NCBI GenBank assembly: GCA_965657215.1
Contig: CBFHNR010000001.1
Location: 1-64,000, forward strand
Direction: 5' to 3'
Source: JAHEJA01 sp965657215
GTDB taxonomy: Bacteria; Pseudomonadota; Alphaproteobacteria; Rhodobacterales; Rhodobacteraceae
DNA length: 64,000 bases
Below are positions 35,321 through 43,979 of this stretch, piece by piece; the stretch's first letter is position 1; every line of letters begins with the position of its first letter. The notes below the pieces were generated by a model, which worked only from the letters and a program-made list of their open reading frames with translations, searched no databases and was not told the origin of the DNA. The translations under genes and the position numbers were made by a program.

Positions 35321-37459
35321 ATGACGGATCGTTTGGATAAATTTGGACTTCAAGTTGCCGCTGAGTTGGTGACATTTGTTGAACAAGAGGCGCTTCCTGG
35401 AACGGGTGTGGACGTGGATGTGTTCTGGAAGGGGCTGTCTGGCTTGGTGCATGACCTCGGCCCCAAAAATCGCGCGCTCCTTCAAAAGCGTGCTGATATC
35501 CAAGCGCAACTCGATGAGTGGTATCGCGCCAACAAAGGGAAAAGCTGGGATCAAGCCACCTATCAAGCCTTTTTAAGAGAAATCGGCTACCTGGTTCCAG
35601 AAGGTGATGCGTTTGACATTGAGACCACGAATGTTGATCCTGAAATTGCCTCAATCGCGGGTCCGCAATTGGTGGTGCCCATTACCAATGCACGCTTTGC
35701 CTTGAATGCAGCCAATGCAAGATGGGGAAGCCTCTATGACGCGCTTTATGGAACGGATGCGCTGGGCGATTTGCCTAGGGGGGGTGGCTATGACGTCGAT
35801 CGCGGGGCGCGGGTCATCGCATGGGGCCGTGATTTCCTGAATGAAGCGACGCCTTTGGCCACTGGGTCATGGGCAGATGTCACTGAAATCACTGTTAAAA
35901 ATGGTGCGCTTGAAACGAACCTTGGTTCCCTCGCTGAGATGGCTAACTTCGCAGGACACCGCAAAGACGGCGACCGGTTAAGCAATGTCTTCTTGCGCAA
36001 CAACGGTCTTCTGATCAACATCGTGATCGATCCAACAACGCCAGTCGGCCAAACCGATGCGGCGGGCGTGTCAGACATCATTTTGGAATCTGCCCTTTCG
36101 ACAATTATGGACTGCGAAGACTCCGTTGCGGCCGTGGACGCCGAAGACAAAGCCTTGGCCTATCGCAACTGGCTTGGCCTGATGCGGGGCGATTTGTCCG
36201 AAACTGTGTCCAAGGGTGGCAAAACCTTTGACCGCGTGTTGAACGAGGATGTGACCTACACGGCACCGAACGGCGAGACAGTCACCCATAAAGGGCGCAG
36301 CCTCATGTTGGTGCGCAATGTGGGTCATTTGATGAGCAACCCAGCAATCCTCGACAAAGACGGTCTTGAAATAGGCGAAGGCCTCATGGATGGGATGATC
36401 ACAACCATGATCGCAATGCATGACCTGAAACGCGAGAGCGGCAATTCGGTTCATGGTTCTGTGTATATCGTTAAACCCAAGATGCATGGCCCAGAAGAAG
36501 TCGCCTTTACGGTCGACATTTTTGATCGCGTCGAAGACACGCTTGGCCTGCCGCGCAATACGGTGAAAATCGGGATTATGGACGAAGAGCGTCGCACCTC
36601 TGCGAACCTCAAGGAATGTATCCGCGTGGCTAAATCGCGAGTTGCCTTTATCAACACAGGCTTCTTGGATCGCACGGGCGATGAAATTCATACCTCGATG
36701 GAGGCTGGCCCTTTTGTACGCAAAGGCGAGATGAAAGCCATGCCATGGATTTCCTCTTACGAGGATCGCAACGTCGATATTGGTTTGGCTTGTGGGCTTC
36801 AGGGCAAGGCGCAGATCGGCAAGGGCATGTGGGCGATGCCTGATCGCATGGGCGATATGTTGGAGGCAAAAATTGGCCATCCGCAATCAGGTGCAAACTG
36901 TGCGTGGGTTCCCTCACCAACGGCGGCGACGTTGCATGCAACGCATTATCACAAAGTGGACGTTAAAGCGCGCCAAGATGAAATCAAAGCGGGTGGCGCA
37001 CGTGGGACATTAGAGGATCTGCTGACTTTGCCTGTGATGTCTGGGGAAAACCTGTCTGATGCTGATATCGCGCAAGAAATTGAAAACAATGCGCAAGGTA
37101 TCCTTGGATACGTCGTGCGTTGGGTGGACCAAGGTGTCGGTTGTTCCAAAGTCCCTGATATTCACGATGTCGGCCTCATGGAAGACCGCGCCACCTGCCG
37201 CATTTCAAGCCAAGCTTTGGCGAATTGGCTGCATCATGGTGTCGTGAGCGAAGAACAAGTGATGGCCGCGATGAAGAAAATGGCCGCTGTTGTGGATCGC
37301 CAAAACGCGGGTGACCCTGCTTATCAGAGACTGGCGCCTAGCTTTGACGGGATTGCCTTTCAGGCGGCTTGTGATTTGGTGTTCAAGGGTCGTGTTCAGC
37401 CTTCAGGCTATACCGAACCTGTGCTTCATGCGCGTCGCCTTGAGCTCAAAGCGCAGTAA
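35321..37459 (+). CDS. glcB: Malate synthase G
   Basis: Malate synthase condenses glyoxylate with acetyl-CoA to malate. At 712 residues this is the monomeric G form. It shows A-R-W-G-S-L-Y-D-A-L-Y-G-T-D near residue 130, the catalytic core with M-D-C-E-D-S-V-A-A-V-D near residue 265, G-I-M-D-E-E-R-R-T near residue 415, and the C-terminal G-C-S-K-V-P-D and M-E-D-R-A-T-C-R-I-S-S-Q blocks. CAGAGGGAA precedes ATG 35321. The A/T-rich 259-base upstream region (35062-35320) is shared with the divergent pepN. No isocitrate lyase is in the window. Confidence 0.96.
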   Translation: MTDRLDKFGLQVAAELVTFVEQEALPGTGVDVDVFWKGLSGLVHDLGPKNRALLQKRADIQAQLDEWYRANKGKSWDQATYQAFLREIGYLVPEGDAFDIETTNVDPEIASIAGPQLVVPITNARFALNAANARWGSLYDALYGTDALGDLPRGGGYDVDRGARVIAWGRDFLNEATPLATGSWADVTEITVKNGALETNLGSLAEMANFAGHRKDGDRLSNVFLRNNGLLINIVIDPTTPVGQTDAAGVSDIILESALSTIMDCEDSVAAVDAEDKALAYRNWLGLMRGDLSETVSKGGKTFDRVLNEDVTYTAPNGETVTHKGRSLMLVRNVGHLMSNPAILDKDGLEIGEGLMDGMITTMIAMHDLKRESGNSVHGSVYIVKPKMHGPEEVAFTVDIFDRVEDTLGLPRNTVKIGIMDEERRTSANLKECIRVAKSRVAFINTGFLDRTGDEIHTSMEAGPFVRKGEMKAMPWISSYEDRNVDIGLACGLQGKAQIGKGMWAMPDRMGDMLEAKIGHPQSGANCAWVPSPTAATLHATHYHKVDVKARQDEIKAGGARGTLEDLLTLPVMSGENLSDADIAQEIENNAQGILGYVVRWVDQGVGCSKVPDIHDVGLMEDRATCRISSQALANWLHHGVVSEEQVMAAMKKMAAVVDRQNAGDPAYQRLAPSFDGIAFQAACDLVFKGRVQPSGYTEPVLHARRLELKAQ

Positions 37460-37484
37460 AACACTCATAAATTTTGCTTTCAGG

Positions 37485-37525
37485 ACGGGGCGCAGGCGGC
37501 AAGCTTGCGCCCCGTTTCGTTTTAG
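37485..37525 (+). terminator. glcB intrinsic terminator
   Basis: ACGGGGCGCA (37485-37494) and TGCGCCCCGT (37506-37515) form a perfect 10-base stem with an 11-base loop, followed by TTCGTTTT. It lies 25 bases after the glcB stop. Confidence 0.85.
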
Positions 37526-37602
37526 AATTATTATAAGTTAGCTTTACAGTCCCCGAATAACTTGCTAACTAAATACCATACTAAAAAACTAAGGTTTATA
37601 TC

Positions 37603-38379
37603 ATGCGCCCTGTGATCGGCATAATTGGCAATTCGTATCTCATAAATGATCAGTATCCTGCACATGCTGCAGGCACGATGAACTCAGAGGCGATTGCTGA
37701 GGTTTCTGGCTGTATGCCAATGATTGTCCCCTCTGATCCAAAGCTTGTTTCGGTTTCAGAATTGCTTGAGCTCTGTGATGGGTTTTTGTTCACAGGCGGA
37801 CGACCCAATGTCCACCCAAGCGAATATGGCCATGCCGAGACTGAGGCACATGGGGACTTTGATCGGGAACGGGATGCGATCACCTTGCCCCTCATTCGTG
37901 AGGCGGTTGCACTTGGCCTGCCTGTGTTTGGAATTTGTCGCGGTTTCCAAGAAGTCGCAGTAGCCTTTGGCAGCACTCTTCATCCAGAAATCCGTGACCT
38001 GCCAGGGCGCGACAATCACCGCATGCCGCCCGACGGGACGTTAGAGGAAAAATTCGCCATTCGTCACAAAGTGACCTTAACCCCTGATGGTCCATTTGCC
38101 AAGCTTATGGGCGCACAAGAAGTGATGACAAATACCCTTCACGGTCAAGGTATTACCGATGCAGGGGACCGTATCGTTATCGATGGCTATGCCCCCGACG
38201 GAACGCCAGAGGCAATCTATGTCAAAGACGCCACAGGGTTCACCTATTCCGTTCAGTGGCATCCCGAATGGAATGCAGGTCTTGATCCAGTGTCGCGGCC
38301 CTTGTTCACCGCATTTGGGGCAGCGGCCCATGCGTGGCGCGCGAACAAATTAGGTCAAAAATCGCTTCAGACGGCTTAG
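37603..38379 (+). CDS. Class I glutamine-amidotransferase-like hydrolase (peptidase C26, PuuD type)
   Basis: The 258-residue protein belongs to the gamma-glutamyl-gamma-aminobutyrate hydrolase group. It has the nucleophile elbow F-G-I-C-R-G-F-Q (Cys near residue 111) and the catalytic His/Glu in Q-W-H-P-E-W near residue 223. PuuD cleaves gamma-glutamyl-GABA in putrescine use, but no other puu gene is nearby, so the substrate is open. Its 3' end overlaps the convergent kynU by four bases. Confidence 0.85.
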   Translation: MRPVIGIIGNSYLINDQYPAHAAGTMNSEAIAEVSGCMPMIVPSDPKLVSVSELLELCDGFLFTGGRPNVHPSEYGHAETEAHGDFDRERDAITLPLIREAVALGLPVFGICRGFQEVAVAFGSTLHPEIRDLPGRDNHRMPPDGTLEEKFAIRHKVTLTPDGPFAKLMGAQEVMTNTLHGQGITDAGDRIVIDGYAPDGTPEAIYVKDATGFTYSVQWHPEWNAGLDPVSRPLFTAFGAAAHAWRANKLGQKSLQTA

Positions 38380-39569
38380 GTCACTTTGGCGCGGACCTGA
38401 TATTTTTCGGCTTTCCACGCCTCGGTGTCCATAACCTCGGTGATGATATCAACCGCGGCTGTGACATCGGCCTCATCGATGTAGAGCGGCGTAAATCCGA
38501 ACCGCATGATGTTTGGTGCGCGAAAATCACCAATCACGCCGCGATCAATGATCGCTTGCATGGCGGGGTATCCCTGTTCAAAGGCAAAGGACACTTGGCT
38601 TCCGCGCTGCTCCGCGTCTCGTGGGCTTGCGAGCGTGAGCATGGGACAGCGTGCCTCAATCAGCTCAATAAAGAGAGATGTCAGCTCTTTGGATTTGGTA
38701 CGGATATCGGCCATCGTAGTAATGTCCCAGATATCCAAAGCTGCCTCAAGGCTTGCCATCGCAATGACAGGGGGTGTTCCCACACGCATCCGTTCAATCC
38801 CTTGGCCCTCAATGTAGGTAAGGTCAAAATCAAAGGGTGATTTGTGGCCCAACCATCCTGAGAGAGCAGGGCGCACATGCTCGGCATGCTTTGGTGCGAC
38901 ATAGATAAAGGCGGGGCTCCCTGGTCCGCCATTGAGATATTTATAGGTACAGCCGACGGCGAAATCGGCTTGGGCGGCCATGAGGTCCACATCAATCGCA
39001 CCCGCAGAATGAGCGAGATCCCAGATCGTCAAAGCCCCGACAGACTGTGCCTTGGCAGTGAGATGCGCCATTTCGTGGCGGCGTCCTGTGCGATAATCCA
39101 CCTCTGTGATCAGGCTCACGGCGACCTCAGACGTTAGGTTTGCTTCGATGTCTTCGGGGGCCACGATGCGCAATTCGTGACCTTGACCCAAAGAGGCAAT
39201 CAAGCCTTGGGCCATATAGAGATCAGAAGGGAAATTACCGCTATCAGAGAGGATCACTTTGCGATCTGGGCGCAATTCGAGCGCGCTTGCTAAGGCCTGA
39301 TAAACCTTGATTGACAGCGTATCGCCCACGGCTACATGGTCCGTTTCCGCGCCGATTAACCGCGCTATGCGGTTGCCCACGCTAATGGGTTGATCCATCC
39401 ACCCCGCCTTGTTCCAACCTGTGATTAACAGCTCACCCCATTGATCCGTCATCATGTCATGAACCCGCTGTGCCGCCGCTTTGGGAAGGGGGCCAAGAGA
39501 ATTGCCATCTAGATAGATCATGCCCTCGGGCAAGTGAAACAGGGCTTTCGTCTTTAGAAAGTCGCTCAT
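38376..39569 (-). CDS. kynU: Kynureninase
   Basis: Kynureninase is a PLP enzyme that cleaves kynurenine to anthranilate and alanine in tryptophan breakdown. The 397-residue protein has Y-L-D-G-N-S-L-G-P near residue 19, W-D-L-A-H-S-A-G near residue 190 and the PLP lysine in C-T-Y-K-Y-L-N-G-G-P-G near residue 217, all diagnostic. The start overlaps the stop of the upstream SDR gene (ATGA). Tryptophan dioxygenase and formamidase genes are not in the window. Confidence 0.94.
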   Translation of the reverse strand: MSDFLKTKALFHLPEGMIYLDGNSLGPLPKAAAQRVHDMMTDQWGELLITGWNKAGWMDQPISVGNRIARLIGAETDHVAVGDTLSIKVYQALASALELRPDRKVILSDSGNFPSDLYMAQGLIASLGQGHELRIVAPEDIEANLTSEVAVSLITEVDYRTGRRHEMAHLTAKAQSVGALTIWDLAHSAGAIDVDLMAAQADFAVGCTYKYLNGGPGSPAFIYVAPKHAEHVRPALSGWLGHKSPFDFDLTYIEGQGIERMRVGTPPVIAMASLEAALDIWDITTMADIRTKSKELTSLFIELIEARCPMLTLASPRDAEQRGSQVSFAFEQGYPAMQAIIDRGVIGDFRAPNIMRFGFTPLYIDEADVTAAVDIITEVMDTEAWKAEKYQVRAKVT

Positions 39570-40315
39570 ACCTGTCCGCCAGCGATTTCAATAGTTTGCG
39601 CGTTCACGCTTGCAGAGTTTGGATGACACAACCAAAGGGCAGAGGCAGCAATTTCCTCTGGTGAGATCAGGCGTTTGTGACAATTGGCTTGAACCATGAT
39701 GTCTTGAGCCGCCTCTTTGCTCAGGCCTGCGCGGGCTTGGATGCTATCGGCATTTCGCGCCACGATGGGTGTATCGACATAGCCAGGACAGATAGCGTTA
39801 AAGGTAATCGGCCCGCCCATATGTTCCTCGGCATAGGTGCGGATCAATCCGATGATCCCATGCTTTGAGGCAGAATAGGCACCAGCTCCTTTTAATCCCT
39901 TGACCCCTGCAATTGAGGAAATGGCGATCACGCGCCCCCAATCGGTCGTAAGCATTGACTTCATGCTTTCGCGCATGGTGACGAAAGCACCGTCTAAATT
40001 GGTCGCCATGATCTTGCGCCAAAAATCGAGATCGGTCTTCTGCAAGGTTCTACCCTCGGCAATCCCTGCATTGGCGACACAGATTTGAATTGGACCGCGC
40101 TCTGCAACCGCTTGGGCGATCCCTACGATTTGCTGAGCCTCATCGGTGACATCCATCGCCATCGGGAAAAGCCCCTCTGTCGCGACCTCTTGCAAAACTT
40201 CATAGCGGCGACCTGTGATCGTCACCAGTGCGCCTTGATCCGCCAATGCACGCGCAATCGCCAACCCGATGCCTGTGCCGCCACCTGTGACCAGTGCGTG
40301 TTTTCCCTCTAACAT
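39566..40315 (-). CDS. Short-chain dehydrogenase/reductase coupled to kynU
   Basis: The 249-residue classical SDR has the NAD(P) motif T-G-G-G-T-G-I-G near residue 10, N-A-G near residue 83, the catalytic Ser in I-S-S-I-A-G, Y-S-A-S-K-H (Tyr and Lys near 147 and 151) and P-G-Y-V-D-T-P. It resembles 3-hydroxybutyrate or 3-hydroxyacyl dehydrogenases, but the substrate is uncertain. The ATGA overlap with kynU suggests a linked role, perhaps in aromatic or tryptophan breakdown. Confidence 0.85.
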   Translation of the reverse strand: MLEGKHALVTGGGTGIGLAIARALADQGALVTITGRRYEVLQEVATEGLFPMAMDVTDEAQQIVGIAQAVAERGPIQICVANAGIAEGRTLQKTDLDFWRKIMATNLDGAFVTMRESMKSMLTTDWGRVIAISSIAGVKGLKGAGAYSASKHGIIGLIRTYAEEHMGGPITFNAICPGYVDTPIVARNADSIQARAGLSKEAAQDIMVQANCHKRLISPEEIAASALWLCHPNSASVNAQTIEIAGGQV

Positions 40316-40392
40316 ATCGAAACTCTCTGTTGTTTATTAGGACTGTATCGTTCTGCCGATCTGTGGCAAGTCGTTAGAAGGTTAAAAATGAT

Positions 40393-40408
40393 ATTCACAA
40401 AAATGAAT
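40393..40408. promoter_or_regulatory. ATTC-N8-GAAT palindrome (possible SqrR/BigR operator)
   Basis: ATTCACAAAAATGAAT lies 40 bases before the metallo-beta-lactamase-fold gene. It matches exactly the ATTC-N8-GAAT pattern described for the persulfide-sensing ArsR-type repressor SqrR in Rhodobacter. The pattern is expected about once per 65 kb by chance, so the weight comes from its position in the promoter region of a gene set with a rhodanese. Confidence 0.55.
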
Positions 40409-40447
40409 TTATCTGTATTGTGCGTATATTCGTGGAGGGAGCGCGTC

Positions 40448-41401
40448 ATGAAACATATTATTTTGGGAACGGTTTTAGGGGTTGCCCTCGCAACATCGGC
40501 ACTTGGATCCGAAGATATTGCGGATAAATATCCACAGTCTGAGCTTTATAACAAACCCGTAGAAGTCATCCCCCATGTCTGGAGCGCGATTGGCGCGACG
40601 GCGCCTCCGACCTATGAAAATTCTGGTCATAACAATAACTTATCCTTTGTTGTGACAGGTGAGGGCGTTGTTGTGGTGAATGGTGGTGCCTCTGCGCGCC
40701 TTGCCGCGGCATTGCATGAAGAAATCAAGGCTGTGACCGATCAGCCTGTGAAATTGGTGGTCAACGAAAACGGCCAAGGCCACGCTATGTTGGGCAATTC
40801 CTACTGGGCGGACTTGGGTGTGGATATCATCGCCCATGAGGATGCCATTCACGAAGTCAAAGAGCGCGGTGATTTTATCTTGCAAGGCATGCAGCGCTAT
40901 AACCGCGACAAAGCCGAAGGAACACGGGTTGTCCCCGCCAATATCAGCTTTTCGGATCGCTTTGAATATGAGCTAGGTGGCGTACGTTTTGAAATACTGC
41001 ACCTCGGATCGGCACATGGTCCGGGCGATACTCAAGTGTGGATCCCACAGTGGTCCATGATGATTGCAGGCGACATTGCCTTTCATGAACGCATGCCGCC
41101 CATCTTTGCCGATACCTGCGCACGTTGCTGGATTGAAACGTGGGAAACTGGTTTTGCCCCTCTCAACCCGACCTATGTGATCCCCGGACACGGCCATCCA
41201 ACCAACTTGGCTCAGGTGACGCGCTACACGCGCGACTACCTCGTCGATTTGCGCGAAAAAATCGGCGCTCATATCGAAGAGGGCGGTGATCTGGCTGGCG
41301 CCTATTATGTGGATCAATCCGCTTGGGCAAATTTAGAAACCTTTAAAGAGCTCGCAACCAAAAATGCGGGCCGCGTTTACGAAGAAATGGAATGGGAATG
41401 A
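40448..41401 (+). CDS. Exported metallo-beta-lactamase-fold protein with degenerate metal site
   Basis: The 317-residue precursor has a signal peptide (1-20, A-T-S-A-L-G before S-E-D). It has the metallo-beta-lactamase fold, with H190, D209 and H248 in the expected S-A-H, A-G-D-I and P-G-H-G-H contexts. The signature H-x-H-x-D-H is replaced by N108-G-Q110-G-H112-A113, losing most first-site ligands, and the Asp before the signature is N78. It also has C224-A-R-C227, a possible thiol pair. ATG 40448 is preceded by GGAGGGAG. Its stop overlaps the rhodanese start. I infer a periplasmic role in sulfur chemistry, perhaps with altered metal binding; the family also includes SoxH-type proteins. Confidence 0.8.
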   Translation: MKHIILGTVLGVALATSALGSEDIADKYPQSELYNKPVEVIPHVWSAIGATAPPTYENSGHNNNLSFVVTGEGVVVVNGGASARLAAALHEEIKAVTDQPVKLVVNENGQGHAMLGNSYWADLGVDIIAHEDAIHEVKERGDFILQGMQRYNRDKAEGTRVVPANISFSDRFEYELGGVRFEILHLGSAHGPGDTQVWIPQWSMMIAGDIAFHERMPPIFADTCARCWIETWETGFAPLNPTYVIPGHGHPTNLAQVTRYTRDYLVDLREKIGAHIEEGGDLAGAYYVDQSAWANLETFKELATKNAGRVYEEMEWE

Positions 41402-41823
41402 CAAGATTTACGACATCTTTGCTACTGGCAAGCGCGCTTAGCTTTGGTTTAACAAGCGCGCAGGCAAGCGATCTCTCTGATGAAATCGTCGGATATATGG
41501 ATTTTGCCACATATGAGTCTGGCATCATCTTGCCGCAGCAACTGAGCGAAGATGTGTTTTCCTCTGTGACCTTTGTGGATACGCGCGATGAGGAACAATT
41601 CAATCAAGGCACGATCCCAGGGGCGATCCATATTGAGTGGCGCGAAATTCCAAGCCGTTTGGACGAATTGCCTGAGGACGGGATGGTTGTGTTGTTCTGC
41701 AACACAGGGAGCCTCTCTGCGCAAGCCACCTTTGCCGCGCGTGTTTTGGGTCATGAAAATGTGCTTGTACTTCAATCAGGGCGCAATGGTTGGCTTCAAG
41801 ACGCGGCTTTTAAACCCGAATGA
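41398..41823 (+). CDS. Periplasmic rhodanese-like protein
   Basis: The 141-residue precursor has a signal peptide (1-23, S-A-Q-A before S-D). A single rhodanese domain follows, with F-V-D-T-R-D-E-E-Q-F near residue 59 and the active-site Cys in F-C101-N-T-G-S, so it should carry a persulfide. ATG 41398 overlaps the upstream stop (ATGA); ATG 41392 is also possible. The next gene starts within its stop. Confidence 0.88.
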   Translation: MTRFTTSLLLASALSFGLTSAQASDLSDEIVGYMDFATYESGIILPQQLSEDVFSSVTFVDTRDEEQFNQGTIPGAIHIEWREIPSRLDELPEDGMVVLFCNTGSLSAQATFAARVLGHENVLVLQSGRNGWLQDAAFKPE

Positions 41824-42272
41824 TGAAATGGATGGATATTCCGCCCATGTGGTGGGTTGGATGTGTGGTTTTGGGGCGCTGGATATCCCAGTATGATCCG
41901 TTCGCGGATTTGATCTCTCATCCCATCGTGGATGGTGTCGGTGTGCTGTTGATTGTGGTTGGCCTCGTCTTAATAGGGGTGGCAATTCTTGTTATGAGAC
42001 GCCACCGTACAACCGTTATCCCACGACAAACGGCCAGCGCCTTGGTCAGTTCGGGCATTTTCAAATATACGCGGAACCCCATTTATTTGGGTGATACACT
42101 CGTTCTTATGGGGTTTTTCTTGCATTGGGGGTCACTTTTAGCGCTACCATTGGTGGTAATCTTTGTTTGGGCTATTGAAAGACGTTTCATTATCCCTGAA
42201 GAAGTACACCTTAGAGACAAGTTCGGCACGGAGTTTGAGCGCTATGCGCAAAACACGCGACGATGGATATGA
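41820..42272 (+). CDS. Membrane methyltransferase, isoprenylcysteine/phospholipid methyltransferase type
   Basis: The 150-residue protein has about four membrane segments and the C-terminal SAM-binding pattern of the ICMT/PEMT family: T-R-N-P-I-Y-L-G-D near residue 80, then I-E-R-R-F-I-I-P-E-E and F-G-T-E-F-E-R-Y-A. The family methylates thiols, amines or lipids at the membrane. ATG 41820 overlaps the rhodanese stop; ATG 41823 is an alternative. Its coupling to a rhodanese and an exported metallo-beta-lactamase-fold protein suggests that a sulfur compound could be the acceptor; that is inference. Confidence 0.85.
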   Translation: MMKWMDIPPMWWVGCVVLGRWISQYDPFADLISHPIVDGVGVLLIVVGLVLIGVAILVMRRHRTTVIPRQTASALVSSGIFKYTRNPIYLGDTLVLMGFFLHWGSLLALPLVVIFVWAIERRFIIPEEVHLRDKFGTEFERYAQNTRRWI

Positions 42273-42364
42273 GGGCCTGCGACTATTTGTTCGTGGTTTG
42301 CGACGGAATGATTTAGGTATAGTGCCTAAGACATAAAAACAGATGGGCCGAGAATGGTCCGAAA

Positions 42365-43966
42365 ATGGAACTTAATTTTAGGGGGACGGAAACGTTGAAA
42401 ATCGGAACACCCAAAGAGGTTTTTGAAGGCGAAGCACGGGTTGCTATGACGCCTGACAGCGCATTGCAGCTGCAAAAACTGGGACATGAGTGTTTGATCG
42501 AAGCTGGTGCAGGTGCATTGGCTGGTTTTTCAGATCAAGCATATGAGGACGCAGGGGTCACTGTTGTCAAAACAGCGGCTGCACTTTGGAAAGAGGCAGA
42601 TACGATTGCCAAAGTCCGCCCACCAAGCGATGCCGAAGCCAAGCGCCTCAAAGACGGTCAAACGCTGATTTCATTCTTCTGGCCTGCCCAAAATGAAAAG
42701 CAAATGGCCTCTATCGCCAAAAAGGGCGCAAGCGTCATTGCGATGGACATGGTGCCACGTATTTCACGCGCTCAGAAAATGGATGCTTTGTCATCTATGG
42801 CCAACATCGCAGGGTATCGTGCGGTTATTGAAGCCGGTAACAACTTTGGTCGCTTCTTTACAGGTCAGGTGACAGCGGCGGGCAAAGTCCCCCCAGCCAA
42901 GGTCTTGATCGTTGGCGCTGGTGTTGCTGGTTTGGCGGCGATCGGAACGGCGACATCGCTTGGTGCGATTACGTACGCATTTGATGTGCGTCCCGAAGTG
43001 GCCGAGCAAATTGAATCAATGGGTGCTGAATTCGTTTACCTTGAATTCGACGAGGCGGTCCAAGATGGTGCTGCGACAGGTGGCTATGCGGCCCCATCCA
43101 GCCCAGAGTTCCGTGAAAAGCAGCTCGCGAAATTCCGTGAACTTGCCCCCGACATGGATATCGTCATCACGACAGCTTTGATCCCAGGTCGCGATGCGCC
43201 CAAGCTTTGGCTCGAAGATATGGTGTCCATGATGAAGCCGGGCTCAGTTGTCATTGACTTGGCGGCGGAAAAAGGCGGCAACTGTGATCTCACAGTGATG
43301 GATGAAAAAGTTGTGTCCGAAAACGGTGTGACAATCGTTGGGTACACTGATTTCCCAAGCCGTATGGCGGCGCAAGCCTCTACGCTTTATGCGACAAACA
43401 TCCGTCACATGATGACAGACCTCACCCCTGAAAAAGACGGTGTCGTTGTTCACAACATGGAAGACGATGTTATTCGCGGTGCAACCGTGACGCATGCAGG
43501 GGACGTGACTTTCCCACCACCCCCACCGAAAATCCAAGCGATTGCGGCAAAACCACAAGAAAAGCCCAAAGAGCTCACGGCCGAAGAAAAGCGCGCCCAA
43601 GAGGTTGAAGCCTTCAAGGCGGCTACAAAGCAGCAAATCACATTGTTGGCTGTTGGTGGTGCATTGACACTTGGCCTTGGCTTGATCGCGCCTGCGAGCT
43701 TTATGCAGCACTTTATCGTGTTCGTTCTCTCGGTCTTTATCGGGTTCCAAGTGATTTGGAATGTGTCGCATTCATTGCACACGCCTCTTATGGCGGTGAC
43801 GAACGCGATTTCCTCGATCATCATTTTGGGCGCTTTGATGCAAATTGGATCAGGCTCGTTCTTGGTGATTTTGCTTGCTGGGTTGTCTGTCTTTATGGCA
43901 GGGATCAACATTTTCGGCGGGTTCCTTGTTACACGGCGCATGCTTGCCATGTTCCAGAAATCTTAA
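42365..43966 (+). CDS. pntA: NAD(P) transhydrogenase subunit alpha
   Basis: PntA and PntB form the proton-translocating transhydrogenase that makes NADPH from NADH. PntA (533 residues from ATG 42365) has the NAD-binding domain with I-G-T-P-K-E, R-V-A-M-T-P and V-G-A-G-V-A-G-L-A-A near residue 182, then a Pro/Lys-rich linker and three to four C-terminal membrane helices. TTG 42395, with AGGGGG upstream, would give the usual M-K-I-G-T-P-K-E start and may be the true one. This is the fused alpha subunit, not split into PntAA and PntAB. Confidence 0.95.
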   Translation: MELNFRGTETLKIGTPKEVFEGEARVAMTPDSALQLQKLGHECLIEAGAGALAGFSDQAYEDAGVTVVKTAAALWKEADTIAKVRPPSDAEAKRLKDGQTLISFFWPAQNEKQMASIAKKGASVIAMDMVPRISRAQKMDALSSMANIAGYRAVIEAGNNFGRFFTGQVTAAGKVPPAKVLIVGAGVAGLAAIGTATSLGAITYAFDVRPEVAEQIESMGAEFVYLEFDEAVQDGAATGGYAAPSSPEFREKQLAKFRELAPDMDIVITTALIPGRDAPKLWLEDMVSMMKPGSVVIDLAAEKGGNCDLTVMDEKVVSENGVTIVGYTDFPSRMAAQASTLYATNIRHMMTDLTPEKDGVVVHNMEDDVIRGATVTHAGDVTFPPPPPKIQAIAAKPQEKPKELTAEEKRAQEVEAFKAATKQQITLLAVGGALTLGLGLIAPASFMQHFIVFVLSVFIGFQVIWNVSHSLHTPLMAVTNAISSIIILGALMQIGSGSFLVILLAGLSVFMAGINIFGGFLVTRRMLAMFQKS

Positions 43967-43979
43967 GGGGGGTGAACTG

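Noticed and set aside
36071..36886. Long open frame antisense to glcB
   Set aside because: The sense strand encodes a complete malate synthase G with catalytic motifs; the antisense product resembles nothing.
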